In this document: piece after piece, positions 53,177 through 63,110 of the stretch
How positions within the stretch are numbered: position 1 is the first letter of the stretch
Layout of the letters: each line of letters begins with the position of its first letter
Position numbers and translations under genes: made by a program
Assembly: GCF_002884495.1 (NCBI RefSeq)
Contig: NZ_KZ614145.1
Location: forward strand, 434,001-498,000
Direction: 5' to 3'
Length of the DNA: 64,000 nt
Origin: Rummeliibacillus pycnus
Lineage (GTDB): Bacteria; Bacillota; Bacilli; Bacillales_A; Planococcaceae
The notes under the pieces: model-generated
Database searches by the model: none
What the model was told of the DNA's origin: nothing
What the model saw: the letters and a program-made list of their open reading frames with translations, nothing else

Positions 53177-53322
53177 TGACAAGCTTTTTATTCGGTTTGT
53201 TGGTTTATAGTGTGATTGGAAAAATACTACTATTAATTATACCGAAAGAATATGAAGAAGAATCTACTCAACTTTTAAGAATGGTCGTAGCACTTTATTG
53301 TATAAACTATTTCTTTTTATAG
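53176..53322 (+). CDS. spoIIIAF: truncated SpoIIIAF-like protein (48 residues)
   Basis: GTG 53176 with AAAGGGAGGGG 5 bases upstream. 48 residues: two short hydrophobic segments around IPKEYEEESTQLLRMVVAL, which aligns in style with the N-terminal membrane part of SpoIIIAF (LLP...KYAKMVVSLLLI). B. subtilis SpoIIIAF has about 206 residues, so the whole extracytoplasmic ring domain is missing. Confidence 0.6.
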   Translation: MTSFLFGLLVYSVIGKILLLIIPKEYEEESTQLLRMVVALYCINYFFL

Positions 53323-53397
53323 CTTGTTTTGCATATTGAATACAATCAGTTCATAAGATGAACTAGTTGTTAATGTATTGAAGTATCGAAGGAGGAG

Positions 53398-53846
53398 ATG
53401 TACTTGGAAAAGCACTACACTTTAAAAAGTCGCAGTATCTCATCGCAGGAATAATCATCATACTACTGCTCGTCAGTGGTTTTTGGAGCCTATCAAAAGG
53501 AACGAAAGATGATGCGAACACTTCTACAAACAATACAGAACAATATCAAGAATTAACATCTATTCTAAGTTCAATTGAAGGCGTTGGAAAAGTGATGATT
53601 TATTTCTACTATGATCAACCAACACCAGAAACAAAAACTGACGAATCATCGTTAAGCCAATATTTTAATTGGCAACAAAATGCTGAGAGTAAACAACAAA
53701 AAGTAACGGGCGTTTTAGTCGTGGCAGAAGGGGCTGATTCAATAACTGTAAAAAATGATCTCGTTACAGTGTTATCAAGTGTGCTAGAAATACCAACTCA
53801 TCGAATTGTGGTAAGACCAATGGAAAAAAAGGAGGATTCCAATTGA
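53398..53846 (+). pseudogene. spoIIIAG: spoIIIAG with a frameshift near its start
   Basis: GGAGGAG leads to ATG 53398, but this frame stops after 18 codons. The conserved body is one frame over: a membrane helix QYLIAGIIIILLLVSGFW, a low-complexity linker, and the SpoIIIAG C-terminus GVLVVAEGADSITVKND to THRIVVRP. Inserting one A into the A5 run at 53424-53428 joins ATG 53398 to the body as MYLEKHYTLKKSQYLIAG. The body frame has no usable start of its own. Confidence 0.65.
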
Positions 53847-54391
53847 GAGTAAAAAAGAAAGCAGTATGGTTTTTAACATTACTAAGTTTAGCTGCAGTTA
53901 TTTCGGTATATTATTTATCCAATCCTGTGACACCATTTAATGGACTAGCAATTTTTAGTGACAACGCATTAAAAGATACTAAAATTAGTGATATTGCTAG
54001 TAAAACAGGAAAAACAACACCTGTTACAACAGAAAGCCATCTATTTGAAGAAATGCGTATGGAATTACAAAATGAGCGTAGTCAATTGAAAGATACATTA
54101 ACGAAAAAAATCGCTTCTTCTCAATACACAGCTGAAGAAAAAAATGAAGCTTTTGATCAAATTGATTCCATTACTAAAAATGAATCAAACGAAGCAATGT
54201 TAGAAATGTTAATTAAAACTTTAGGGTATCCTGATGCATTTGTAAGAGTTGAAAACGATCGAATTCGTGTTACAGTACAGGCGAATGAATTGTCAAAAGC
54301 GAAGGCAAATGAGATCGTTTATATGGTAAAAAAAGAGCTTGATAACTCTGGCCAAATTGTTGTTGACTTCCAATCTGAAACAATTAACTGA
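53843..54391 (+). CDS. spoIIIAH: SpoIIIAH, stage III sporulation channel protein
   Basis: 182 residues. ATG or TTG near 53843 follows AAAAAGGAGG. One membrane helix near the N-terminus (VWFLTLLSLAAVISVYYLS), a variable stalk, and a YscJ/FliF-like ring domain with DAFVRVENDRIRVTVQ. In B. subtilis it binds SpoIIQ across the intermembrane space. It is the only gene of this spoIIIA locus that looks complete. Confidence 0.85.
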   Translation: MRVKKKAVWFLTLLSLAAVISVYYLSNPVTPFNGLAIFSDNALKDTKISDIASKTGKTTPVTTESHLFEEMRMELQNERSQLKDTLTKKIASSQYTAEEKNEAFDQIDSITKNESNEAMLEMLIKTLGYPDAFVRVENDRIRVTVQANELSKAKANEIVYMVKKELDNSGQIVVDFQSETIN

Positions 54392-54506
54392 TTTTTGTGC
54401 GAATTTTCTTGAATAATGTTTATTTTTAAATATGTGTTTAAAAAATAGACTAAACAAGCTAAAATAGTTATTGTATTATACTACACAAAAGTTAGGGGAG
54501 TAATGT

Positions 54507-55010
54507 ATGTTGAAAATTCAAGAAATTCGCGAAATAATTAAACTAGTAGATTCTTCTTCAATTGATGAATTTGTTTATGAAGTAGATGACACAAAAGTAA
54601 AACTTAAAAAGAATGGTACTACTACTGTAGTAACAGATGCACCAGCGCAAGTTGTTAAAGCGGTTACAGCACCAGTAGTTGAAGCTCCAAAAGCACCAGC
54701 TGCACCAGTTGCTGAAAAAGCTGCAGCACCTGCTCCAGCACCAAAAGCTGAAGTTGCAAATGATGCATCTTTACACAAAATCGTTTCACCAATGGTAGGT
54801 ACTTTCTATCAAGCACCAAATCCTGAATCTCCGGCATTCGTTCAAGTAGGAGACAAAGTGGGCGAAGAATCAATCGTTTGTATCGTAGAAGCAATGAAAT
54901 TATTCAATGAAATTGAAGCAGAAGTAAAAGGTGAAATCGTCGAAATTCTTGTTAAAGACGGCGAGTTAGTAGAATACGGTCAACCTTTATTCCTAGTGAA
55001 AGAAAACTAA
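54507..55010 (+). CDS. accB: acetyl-CoA carboxylase biotin carboxyl carrier protein
   Basis: 167 residues: an N-terminal helical domain, an Ala/Pro-rich linker (about 45-82), then the biotinyl domain with attachment motif EAMKLFNE (Lys131) and the AccB-type thumb [15 protein letters not shown]. It carries the carboxyl group for malonyl-CoA synthesis. AGGGGAG precedes the ATG. It forms an operon with accC (14-base gap). Confidence 0.96.
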   Translation: MLKIQEIREIIKLVDSSSIDEFVYEVDDTKVKLKKNGTTTVVTDAPAQVVKAVTAPVVEAPKAPAAPVAEKAAAPAPAPKAEVANDASLHKIVSPMVGTFYQAPNPESPAFVQVGDKVGEESIVCIVEAMKLFNEIEAEVKGEIVEILVKDGELVEYGQPLFLVKEN

Positions 55011-55024
55011 GGGAGGCCGTACTA

Positions 55025-56380
55025 ATGAAAAAAGTATTGATCGCAAATCGTGGAGAAATCGCGGTACGCATTATTCGTGCTTGTAAAGAATTAGATATTC
55101 AATCTGTGGCTGTATATTCAGAAGCAGATCGTGAAGCGTTACATGTACAGCTTGCTGATGAAGCATACTGTATTGGTTCTAAGTTTTCTAGTGATAGTTA
55201 TTTGAAAATTGACAGAATTCTTACAGTTGCTGAAAAAACTGGTTGTGATGGTATTCACCCTGGATATGGTTTCCTTGCAGAGAACGCTAGTTTTGCAGAA
55301 GCTTGTGAAGATGCTGGCATTACTTTTATCGGACCAACTTCTGATGCGATTAAAATAATGGGTATTAAAGATATCGCAAAAGACACAATGATTGCAGCAG
55401 GCGTTCCAACAGTTCCAGGTTCAAAAGGTCTTGTAGCAGATGAACATGAAGCTGTAGAAGTTGCAAAAGAAATCGGCTATCCAGTGATTATTAAAGCTAC
55501 TGCCGGTGGTGGTGGTAAAGGTATTCGTGTTGCACGTGATGAAGAGGATTTGATCAAAGGTGTTCAAATCACTCAAAAAGAAGCTGCAGCTGCTTTTGGT
55601 AACCCTGGCGTATACTTAGAAAAATTCATCGAAGATTTCCGCCACTGTGAAATTCAAGTATTAGCTGATAGCTATGGTCACACAATCCATTTAGGTGAAC
55701 GTGACTGTACAGTTCAACGTCGTATGCAAAAACTAGTAGAAGAAGCTCCATCTCCAGCACTTTCAGAAGAACGTCGTGCTGAAATGGGTGAAGCAGCTGT
55801 AAAAGCAGCAATTGCTTGTGGCTATCGTGGTGCTGGTACAGTTGAATTTATCTACGATTACAAAGAAGATAAATTCTACTTTATGGAAATGAACACTCGT
55901 ATCCAAGTAGAACATCCAGTAACAGAATTAATCACAGGTATTGACTTAGTTCGTGAACAGTTAAAAATTGCATCTGGTGAAAAATTGATGTATAACCAAG
56001 AAGATGTGAAAGTGAATGGTTGGGCGATTGAGTGTCGTATCAATGCAGAAAATCCATCTAAAAACTTCATGCCATCACCAGGTAAAGTTGAAAACTATTT
56101 AGCACCTGGTGGTATTGGCGTGCGAATTGATTCAGCGATGTACCCAGGCTATGCAATTCCACCATACTATGATTCAATGGTAGCAAAACTAATTGTACAT
56201 GCTGATACTCGTGAAGAAGCAATCGCTAAAATGAAACGTGCTTTAGGTGAATTTATCGTTGAGGGACCTGGTATCCATACAACAATTCCTTTCCACGAAA
56301 AATTAATGGATCATGAAGTATTTAAATCAGGAAAATTCAATACAAAATTCCTTGAAGAAAATGACGTAATGAATTCATAA
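55025..56380 (+). CDS. accC: acetyl-CoA carboxylase biotin carboxylase subunit
   Basis: 451 residues with [20 protein letters not shown], the ATP-grasp loop [15 protein letters not shown], and [15 protein letters not shown]. First step of fatty acid synthesis. It is a paralogue of yngH at 5635, but coupled to accB. AGGGAGG precedes the ATG. Confidence 0.97.
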   Translation: MKKVLIANRGEIAVRIIRACKELDIQSVAVYSEADREALHVQLADEAYCIGSKFSSDSYLKIDRILTVAEKTGCDGIHPGYGFLAENASFAEACEDAGITFIGPTSDAIKIMGIKDIAKDTMIAAGVPTVPGSKGLVADEHEAVEVAKEIGYPVIIKATAGGGGKGIRVARDEEDLIKGVQITQKEAAAAFGNPGVYLEKFIEDFRHCEIQVLADSYGHTIHLGERDCTVQRRMQKLVEEAPSPALSEERRAEMGEAAVKAAIACGYRGAGTVEFIYDYKEDKFYFMEMNTRIQVEHPVTELITGIDLVREQLKIASGEKLMYNQEDVKVNGWAIECRINAENPSKNFMPSPGKVENYLAPGGIGVRIDSAMYPGYAIPPYYDSMVAKLIVHADTREEAIAKMKRALGEFIVEGPGIHTTIPFHEKLMDHEVFKSGKFNTKFLEENDVMNS

Positions 56381-56401
56381 CACGAGAAAGGGGCGAACTC
56401 T

Positions 56402-56809
56402 ATGGCTGATAAAGTCGTACAATCTCTACCTCAAAAAACACCTTCAGGTAAGGATGTATTAGGTAAGATTGAGGTTGCACCTGAAGTCATTGAAGTTATT
56501 GCGGGAATTGCTACAACAGAAGTGGAAGGTGTCTCTAAAACAAGAGGTAATTTTGCTACAGGAGTTGTGGAAAAATTCGGTAAAAAAGTTCATGGTAAAG
56601 GGATTAAAACAGAATGGACTGAAAAAGGCTTAATCGTGGATGTCTATTGCTTTGTGCAGTATGGTGTATCTGTCGCGAAAGTAGCAAAACAAGTTCAAAC
56701 TCAAATCCGTGAAGCAATTGCTAATATGACATCTCACACAACAAAAGAAGTGAATGTACATATTACAGGAATTCAATTTGACCAGATGAACGACGCAAGA
56801 ACTGAGTAG
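56402..56809 (+). CDS. yqhY: Asp23/Gls24 family protein YqhY
   Basis: 135 residues of the Asp23 family: EVIEVIAGIATTEVEGV, the central KKVHGKGIKTEWTEKGL, and VAKVAKQVQTQIREAI. In Bacillus, YqhY is co-transcribed with accBC and affects lipid homeostasis. AAAGGGG precedes the ATG, and a terminator follows. Confidence 0.92.
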   Translation: MADKVVQSLPQKTPSGKDVLGKIEVAPEVIEVIAGIATTEVEGVSKTRGNFATGVVEKFGKKVHGKGIKTEWTEKGLIVDVYCFVQYGVSVAKVAKQVQTQIREAIANMTSHTTKEVNVHITGIQFDQMNDARTE

Positions 56810-56825
56810 TGTTCGTTTTGAAGAA

Positions 56826-56870
56826 GTGCCTTAAAAGTGTGTAAAATCGCTTTTAGGGCGCTTTTTTTAT
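56826..56870 (+). terminator. rho-independent terminator of accB-accC-yqhY
   Basis: AAGTGCCTTAAAAG pairs with CTTTTAGGGCGCTT (G-U and one mismatch), followed by TTTTTTT. Confidence 0.85.
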
Positions 56871-57192
56871 GGGAGAAATTTTGAAAAACCATGAGTATTT
56901 TGCCGAAGGACCAGAGAAAGTGGCACGATAACGAGAGTGAATTATAAAAAGCAAGTAAATACAAAAGTGCGCCTAATAAATCCATCATTATGGTTTGTTT
57001 TGTGTTCTTTTTTCTGACTTTTCAAAAGATGCAAGAATCCATGCGTTGGATATAGATTTGTGATAAAATAAAACTAATTGTAAACAAATGAAACACTTCA
57101 CATAATGGGTCACTTGTGACGTACTTTGCTATTTTATAACATTTAGCAGTCAACAATGTCCCGATGTAGTAGTATAAAGGAGCACAACAATA
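56871..57192. other. intergenic region before nusB, no gene seen
   Basis: About 320 bases. A hydrophobic minus-strand frame (56773-56988) overlaps the terminator and the end of yqhY and is not believed. A likely promoter for nusB lies in the second half (TGATAAAAT at about 57060). Confidence 0.5.
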
Positions 57193-57567
57193 ATGAAGCG
57201 ACGAGAAGCGCGAGAAAAAGCGTTACAAACACTTTTTCAACTAGAAAATACAGAGTTAACAATTCAAGAAGCAATGCAACATGTGATGGAAGAACAAACA
57301 AATGAATTTTATGAAAAATTAGTTTCAGGGACCGTTCAACATCAAACAGAAATTGATGCTGCATTAGCAGAAAAATTAGAAAACTGGTCATTCGATCGCT
57401 TAGCTAAAATTGAACGTACAATTTTGCGCTTAGCGGCTTATGAATTGATGTATACACCAGAAACACCTAAAAGTGTTGTATTAAACGAGGCTATTGAGTT
57501 AAGTAAAACATTTGGTGATGAAAAATCAAGTAAGTTCGTCAATGGTGTATTATCAAAATTCGCATAA
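57193..57567 (+). CDS. nusB: transcription antitermination protein NusB
   Basis: 124 residues, all helical, starting KRREAREKALQTLFQLEN and ending KTFGDEKSSKFVNGVLSKF, the family signature. It binds BoxA RNA with S10 in rRNA antitermination. AAAGGAGC precedes the ATG. Confidence 0.95.
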   Translation: MKRREAREKALQTLFQLENTELTIQEAMQHVMEEQTNEFYEKLVSGTVQHQTEIDAALAEKLENWSFDRLAKIERTILRLAAYELMYTPETPKSVVLNEAIELSKTFGDEKSSKFVNGVLSKFA

Positions 57568-57606
57568 TAGATTAAAAAAAGCTGAATATTTGGGAGTGTT
57601 AACAAG

Positions 57607-58458
57607 ATGTCAGGCAAACTAATTAACGGTAAAGAAATTGGCAATACAATTCGACAATCCATTCAACAAGAAGTGAATGCTTTAAAAGAAAAAGGTATTA
57701 CTCCAGGTCTAGCAGTTATTTTAGTAGGTGACGACCCAGCTTCACATACCTATGTTTCGAACAAACAAAAATCATGTGAAAAAATGGGTATTTATTCAGA
57801 ACTAATTAAGTTATCTGCAGAAGTCACAGAAGAAACATTGTTACAACATATTGAGCAATTAAATGCTAATCCAACAATCGATGGTATTTTAGTTCAATTA
57901 CCACTTCCAAAGCATATTGATGAACAAAAAGTAATCGCAGCAATCTCTCCTGATAAAGATGTCGATGGCTTCCATCCAATAAGCGTGGGTAAAATGTTAT
58001 TAAAACAACCAACATTCTTACCTTGTACCCCATTTGGTGTGATGAAACTCTTAGAACATTCAAATGTTGATATTGCAGGTAAACACGCTGTTGTTGTTGG
58101 TAGAAGTCATATCGTTGGTGTTCCTATGGGACAACTACTATTGCAAAAAGATGCTACAGTTACATATTGCCATTCAAAAACACCTGATTTAAAAGCTATT
58201 ACAACTCAAGCAGATATCTTAGTTGTAGCAACAGGCCGAGCAAAAATGATTGGTGCAGATCATGTAAAAGAGGGCGCAGTTGTAATCGACGTTGGTATGG
58301 ACCGAGATGAAAATGGCAAACTTTGTGGAGATGTAGATTTCGATGCAGTCATCGACAAAGTTTCAGCAATTACACCTGTACCAGGCGGGGTTGGTCCTAT
58401 GACAATTACAATGTTATTATTTAATACATTGCAATCTGCTAAAAAAAAGCTATCATAA
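57607..58458 (+). CDS. folD: bifunctional methylenetetrahydrofolate dehydrogenase/cyclohydrolase
   Basis: 283 residues with Tyr49/Lys53 in SHTYVSNKQKSCE, DGILVQLPLPKH, PCTPFGVM and the NAD(P)-site VVGRSHIVGVPM. It interconverts 5,10-methylene-THF and 10-formyl-THF. It links to the glycine cleavage system and yqgN in this window through one-carbon metabolism. Confidence 0.96.
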   Translation: MSGKLINGKEIGNTIRQSIQQEVNALKEKGITPGLAVILVGDDPASHTYVSNKQKSCEKMGIYSELIKLSAEVTEETLLQHIEQLNANPTIDGILVQLPLPKHIDEQKVIAAISPDKDVDGFHPISVGKMLLKQPTFLPCTPFGVMKLLEHSNVDIAGKHAVVVGRSHIVGVPMGQLLLQKDATVTYCHSKTPDLKAITTQADILVVATGRAKMIGADHVKEGAVVIDVGMDRDENGKLCGDVDFDAVIDKVSAITPVPGGVGPMTITMLLFNTLQSAKKKLS

Positions 58459-58495
58459 GACAAATGAACGCAAAACAGGTAAAATAGTAACGTCA

Positions 58496-58531
58496 AGGGC
58501 TGTTTTTCTAGCGAAAGACAGCTCTTTTACT
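58496..58531 (+). terminator. rho-independent terminator of folD
   Basis: AGGGCTGT / ACAGCTCT (one G-U pair) with a 14-base loop, followed by TTTT. Confidence 0.7.
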
Positions 58532-58627
58532 TAAAAGGAAAACACATAGTAGAAACGCGAAGCTTATTATTTTACCAATCGCATCATAGCAAATGCTAAT
58601 AAGCGAATAGATAAGGAGTTTGAAGTT

Positions 58628-59983
58628 TTGACAAGCACACCTTATTTAACAGTCCAAGCTTTAACAAAATATATTAAAAAGAAATTTGATGTAGATCCTC
58701 ACTTGCGGAATGTTTACGTGAAGGGAGAGCTCTCGAATGTCAAACATCATATAGGCTCTGGTCATATCTATTTCACATTAAAGGATGAAAAAACGCAGAT
58801 AAAGGCCGTCATGTTTGCTTCACATGCAAAACAGTTGAAATTTAAGCCTGAAAGTGGCATGAAAGTGCTTATTAAAGGTGATGTCAATGTCTATGAAGGT
58901 GGCGGACAATACCAACTATATGCACAATCCATGGATCCAGACGGACTTGGTAGTTTATATTTAGCTTTTGAACAGTTGAAAGAAAAACTTCAGAAAGAAG
59001 GACTTTTTTCTGATTTATATAAGAAACCAATTCCAACTTTTCCAAGAAAGGTTGCAGTTGTAACAGCTACTACAGGTGCTGCTATTCGAGATATCTGTAC
59101 AACCATTAAACAGCACTATAGGTTAACAGACATTGTTATATTTCCTGCACTTGTGCAAGGTGAACATGCAGCCAAAAGTATCGTAAAAGCGATTGAACAG
59201 GCAAATAATTCACCCGATATTGATACATTAATTGTTGCTCGTGGTGGGGGATCAATTGAGGATTTGTGGGCATTTAACGAAGAGATTGTTGCCCGGGCAA
59301 TATTTGAGAGTGAACTTCCAATCATTAGTGGTGTTGGCCATGAAACAGATACAACAATAGCAGATTTAGTTGCAGATGTACGAGCTGCAACACCAACAGC
59401 TGCTGCTAAGCGAGCTGTGCCTAGTAGTGAGGATTTGATCAAATACTTACTGACAAGAAAAACTCAATTATTCCAGCTAACTCAAGCAAGAATTAAGCAC
59501 GAGAGAGCAAAATTAGAGCGCTTAAGAAAATCTTATCCTCTAGCCTATCCAGATCGATTATTTCGACCTTTTATAGAGCATATTGAGAGAATAGACGAAC
59601 AATTAAATCAAAGTATCATTAACTATATAAAAAATCAAAAACTTGTTATTAACCAACTGGATCATCGTTTACAACTTCGTTCTCCGATTCAACAAATTCG
59701 CTATGAAAAAAAGCGAGTAGAGAATGATGAAAAGTTATTAAGAATAGCAGTATTACGATTGATTAATCAAAGAAAAGATGAATTTCGTTCCGTTATTCGA
59801 ACGCTGGAAGCTTTAAATCCACTAGCTATTATGACACGCGGGTATAGTCTTACTTATCACAATGGACAAGTAGTGAAATCAATCCAAGATATTAAAGAAA
59901 AGGATGAAGTAGAGTTTCATCTACATGACGGTAAAGCAACTGCTACCATAACATCTATTACAGTGGAAGATAAAGGAGTATAA
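58628..59983 (+). CDS. xseA: exodeoxyribonuclease VII large subunit
   Basis: 451 residues starting with TTG 58628 or nearby (AAGGAG upstream at 58614). N-terminal OB-fold (NVYVKGELSNVKHH), catalytic core with ARGGGSIEDLWAFNEE and SGVGHETDTTIADLVAD, and a long helical C-terminus. It degrades single-stranded DNA with XseB. It is followed by xseB after 3 bases. Confidence 0.95.
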   Translation: MTSTPYLTVQALTKYIKKKFDVDPHLRNVYVKGELSNVKHHIGSGHIYFTLKDEKTQIKAVMFASHAKQLKFKPESGMKVLIKGDVNVYEGGGQYQLYAQSMDPDGLGSLYLAFEQLKEKLQKEGLFSDLYKKPIPTFPRKVAVVTATTGAAIRDICTTIKQHYRLTDIVIFPALVQGEHAAKSIVKAIEQANNSPDIDTLIVARGGGSIEDLWAFNEEIVARAIFESELPIISGVGHETDTTIADLVADVRAATPTAAAKRAVPSSEDLIKYLLTRKTQLFQLTQARIKHERAKLERLRKSYPLAYPDRLFRPFIEHIERIDEQLNQSIINYIKNQKLVINQLDHRLQLRSPIQQIRYEKKRVENDEKLLRIAVLRLINQRKDEFRSVIRTLEALNPLAIMTRGYSLTYHNGQVVKSIQDIKEKDEVEFHLHDGKATATITSITVEDKGV

Positions 59984-59986
59984 AAG

Positions 59987-60229
59987 ATGACTAGTAAAAA
60001 ACAATCCTTTGCTACATCGATCAATGATCTTGAAGAAATAGTGCATCAACTTGAACAAGGTGAAGTTCCGTTAGAAGATGCGATTGAATTGTACAAAAAA
60101 GGGATGAAATTATCTCAGTTTTGCCATGAACAATTGACAAAAGCTGAAGAGCAACTAATTTCCGTTATGGATGAAAATGGAAATGAGCAACCGTTTGAAC
60201 CAACAGGAGAAGGGGAAAAAAGTAAATGA
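59987..60229 (+). CDS. xseB: exodeoxyribonuclease VII small subunit
   Basis: 80 residues with the family pattern LEEIVHQLEQGEVPLEDAIE and YKKGMKLSQFCHEQL. It overlaps ispA by 4 bases. Confidence 0.95.
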   Translation: MTSKKQSFATSINDLEEIVHQLEQGEVPLEDAIELYKKGMKLSQFCHEQLTKAEEQLISVMDENGNEQPFEPTGEGEKSK

Positions 60230-61110
60230 CGCAACAATTAAAAGCATTTATGAAAGAGAACATTCCTGTCGTTGAAAAACGTATGAATGAACTTGTAGAA
60301 GAAATTACAGCACCAGAAATATTAAAAGAAGCAATGCTTTACTCCTTAAATGCAGGTGGTAAAAGAGTTCGTCCGCTATTTGTATTAGCTGTTATGAATC
60401 ATTTCAATGTAAAAGATGATGCAGCTTACACTGTCGGTGCTGTCATTGAAATGATTCATACCTATTCATTAATTCACGATGACCTGCCAAGTATGGATAA
60501 TGATGATTATCGTCGCGGAAAATTAACGAACCATAAAGTATACGGAGATGCATTTGCGACACTTGCAGGTGATGCACTTAATACAATTGCATTTGGAATT
60601 TTAGCGCGCATGGAACAAGTTGAAGCAGAAAAACGTTTAGAACTTATCGATAAACTTAGCGTTGCAGCCGGTGCAGAAGGTATGGTAGGAGGTCAAATCC
60701 TCGATATCGAAGGTGAATCAAAACAATTAACACTTGAAGAACTTGAAAAAGTCCATGTCAATAAAACCGGCGCGATTTTACGATTTAGTATTGAATCTGG
60801 CGCTATTTTAGCAGGTGCCTCAGAGGCAGAAAAGGCTATTTTAGTTGAATATGCACATCATATTGGCCTATGCTTCCAAATCCAAGATGATATCCTCGAT
60901 ATAGTGGGTACAACAGAACAATTAGGAAAAACAGCGGGAAAAGATATTGCAAGCGATAAAAGCACTTACCCTGCACTATTAACATTAGATGGCGCAAAAG
61001 AAAAGCTTCATGCACATTATCAGTTAGCTATTGAAGCATTAGAAAAATTGCCATCTGAAAGTAATTTATTGAAGGAATTTGCTGAATATATTGTTCATCG
61101 TAACAAATAA
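60226..61110 (+). CDS. ispA: farnesyl diphosphate synthase
   Basis: 294 residues, polyprenyl synthetase fold: first Asp-rich motif HDDLPSMDNDD, second IQDDILD, and GGKRVRPLF. It makes C15 farnesyl diphosphate for cell-wall and quinone lipids. It is placed between xseB and dxs, as in B. subtilis. Confidence 0.95.
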   Translation: MTQQLKAFMKENIPVVEKRMNELVEEITAPEILKEAMLYSLNAGGKRVRPLFVLAVMNHFNVKDDAAYTVGAVIEMIHTYSLIHDDLPSMDNDDYRRGKLTNHKVYGDAFATLAGDALNTIAFGILARMEQVEAEKRLELIDKLSVAAGAEGMVGGQILDIEGESKQLTLEELEKVHVNKTGAILRFSIESGAILAGASEAEKAILVEYAHHIGLCFQIQDDILDIVGTTEQLGKTAGKDIASDKSTYPALLTLDGAKEKLHAHYQLAIEALEKLPSESNLLKEFAEYIVHRNK

Positions 61111-61196
61111 CAGCCCATTTAATTTTGTGCAATTGATTAACACTGCTATAATGGTAAAAAACATTGTGCGATGAATCTAAAATGAAAAGGTGTGTG

Positions 61197-63110
61197 ATGG
61201 CGATGGATTTAAACAGTATATCTAGTCCATCCTTTTTGAAAGACTTAAATACGAAACAACTTCGAGACTTGAGCTACGATATTCGTAAATTTTTAATCGA
61301 AAAATGCTCAAAAACAGGTGGTCACATTGGCCCGAATCTAGGAGTTGTTGAGCTAACTATTGCACTTCATCGTGCTTTTAATAGTCCGAAAGATAAACTT
61401 CTTTTTGACGTTGGACACCAAGCATACGTCCATAAAATTTTAACTGGTCGTGCATCAGAATTTGATACACTCCGTCAATATAAAGGATTATGTGGTTTCC
61501 CTAAACGAATTGAAAGTGAACATGATGTATGGGAAACAGGGCATAGTTCTACATCTCTATCTGCAGCTATGGGTATGGCAGCAGCACGTGATGTAAAAGG
61601 TGAACAGAACTATATCGTTCCGATTATCGGTGATGGTGCTCTAACTGGAGGAATGGCTCTAGAAGCACTGAATCATATTGGTCATGAAAAAACGAATATG
61701 ATTGTTATTTTAAATGACAACGAAATGTCAATTGCACCAAATGTAGGGGCAATGCATAATATTTTAGGTCGCCTTCGCACAGCGAACCAATATAACAAAG
61801 CAAAAGATGATTTAGAAGTTTTATTGAAGAAAATACCAGCAGTAGGTGGAAAATTAGCATCTACAGCTGAAAGAGTAAAAGATAGTTTAAAGTATTTACT
61901 TGTATCCGGTGTATTTTTTGAAGAATTAGGGTTCACATACCTTGGCCCAACTGATGGACATAATTTAGAAACGCTTGAAGCTACATTACAAAATGCCAAA
62001 AAAATGCAAGGACCAGTCATTGTCCATGTCATTACTAAAAAAGGTAAAGGTTATTTACCAGCTGAAAATGATACGATTGGGACTTGGCACGGTACTGGCC
62101 CTTATAAGATTGAAACAGGCGACTTTGTGAAGTCAACTACAACAGCACCTGGTTGGTCAAAATTGATAGCGGATACAGTAACTAAAATTGCTAGAGTGGA
62201 TGATCGTGTTGTAACAATAACACCAGCAATGCCTGTAGGATCAAAATTAGAAGGTTTTGCGAAGGAATTTCCAAACCGTTTCTTTGATGTGGGGATTGCA
62301 GAACAACATGCCACTACGATGGCAGCTGGGATGGCAGCAGAAGGGATTAAACCGTTTTTAGCCATTTATTCTACATTCTTACAACGTGCATATGATCAAA
62401 TGTTACATGATATTTGTCGTCAAAATCTAAATGTCTTTATAGGAATTGACCGCGCAGGACTTGTAGGGGCAGATGGAGAAACTCACCAAGGCGTATTTGA
62501 TATTGCATTCTTAAGACATATGCCCAATATTGTCATTATGATGCCAAAAGATGAAAATGAAGGTCAACATATGGTGAAAACAGCATTAGATTATAATGAT
62601 GGCCCAATTGCACTTCGTTATCCTCGTGGTAATGGTTTAGGCGTACCGATGGATTCTGAATTACATGATATCCCTATTGGTTCATGGGAAGTATTAAGAG
62701 AAGGCAAAGATGCAGCAATCTTGACATTTGGTACAACTATTTCTTTAGCACAAAATGCAGCGAATATTCTTGCAGCAAAAGGAATTAAAGTTGAAATAAT
62801 CAATGCACGATTTATCAAGCCAATGGATGAGAATATGCTTCACCGATTAATGCAAAGCGGTAAACCAATTTTAACCATAGAAGAAGCAATGCTTGAAGGT
62901 GGATTTGGTAGTGCTGTTTTGGAATTTGCTAACGATCATGGTTACTCAACAGATACAATCGATCGCATGGGTATTCCAGATGTCTTCGTAGAACATGGTA
63001 GTGTAGATCTATTGCTACGTGATTTGCATATTACTGATGAGGAAGCAGTAGTACTTATAGAGGAATTAATAGCTAAAAATTCAAAAAAGCAAGCAGGTTT
63101 AAAAGCATAA
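61197..63110 (+). CDS. dxs: 1-deoxy-D-xylulose-5-phosphate synthase
   Basis: 637 residues from ATG 61197 (AAAAGGTG upstream; ATG 61203 is an alternative and the frame extends further upstream to 61164). Thiamine diphosphate motif [18 protein letters not shown] with NDNEMSI, then the transketolase middle domain with [15 protein letters not shown] and [10 protein letters not shown]. First step of the MEP pathway, feeding ispG and ispA. Its stop overlaps the tlyA start. Confidence 0.95.
   Translation: MAMDLNSISSPSFLKDLNTKQLRDLSYDIRKFLIEKCSKTGGHIGPNLGVVELTIALHRAFNSPKDKLLFDVGHQAYVHKILTGRASEFDTLRQYKGLCGFPKRIESEHDVWETGHSSTSLSAAMGMAAARDVKGEQNYIVPIIGDGALTGGMALEALNHIGHEKTNMIVILNDNEMSIAPNVGAMHNILGRLRTANQYNKAKDDLEVLLKKIPAVGGKLASTAERVKDSLKYLLVSGVFFEELGFTYLGPTDGHNLETLEATLQNAKKMQGPVIVHVITKKGKGYLPAENDTIGTWHGTGPYKIETGDFVKSTTTAPGWSKLIADTVTKIARVDDRVVTITPAMPVGSKLEGFAKEFPNRFFDVGIAEQHATTMAAGMAAEGIKPFLAIYSTFLQRAYDQMLHDICRQNLNVFIGIDRAGLVGADGETHQGVFDIAFLRHMPNIVIMMPKDENEGQHMVKTALDYNDGPIALRYPRGNGLGVPMDSELHDIPIGSWEVLREGKDAAILTFGTTISLAQNAANILAAKGIKVEIINARFIKPMDENMLHRLMQSGKPILTIEEAMLEGGFGSAVLEFANDHGYSTDTIDRMGIPDVFVEHGSVDLLLRDLHITDEEAVVLIEELIAKNSKKQAGLKA

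Noticed and set aside
56773-56988. Hydrophobic 71-residue minus-strand ORF after yqhY
   Set aside because: It runs through the yqhY terminator and the end of yqhY; composition reflects AT-rich sequence, and no clear ribosome site is seen.
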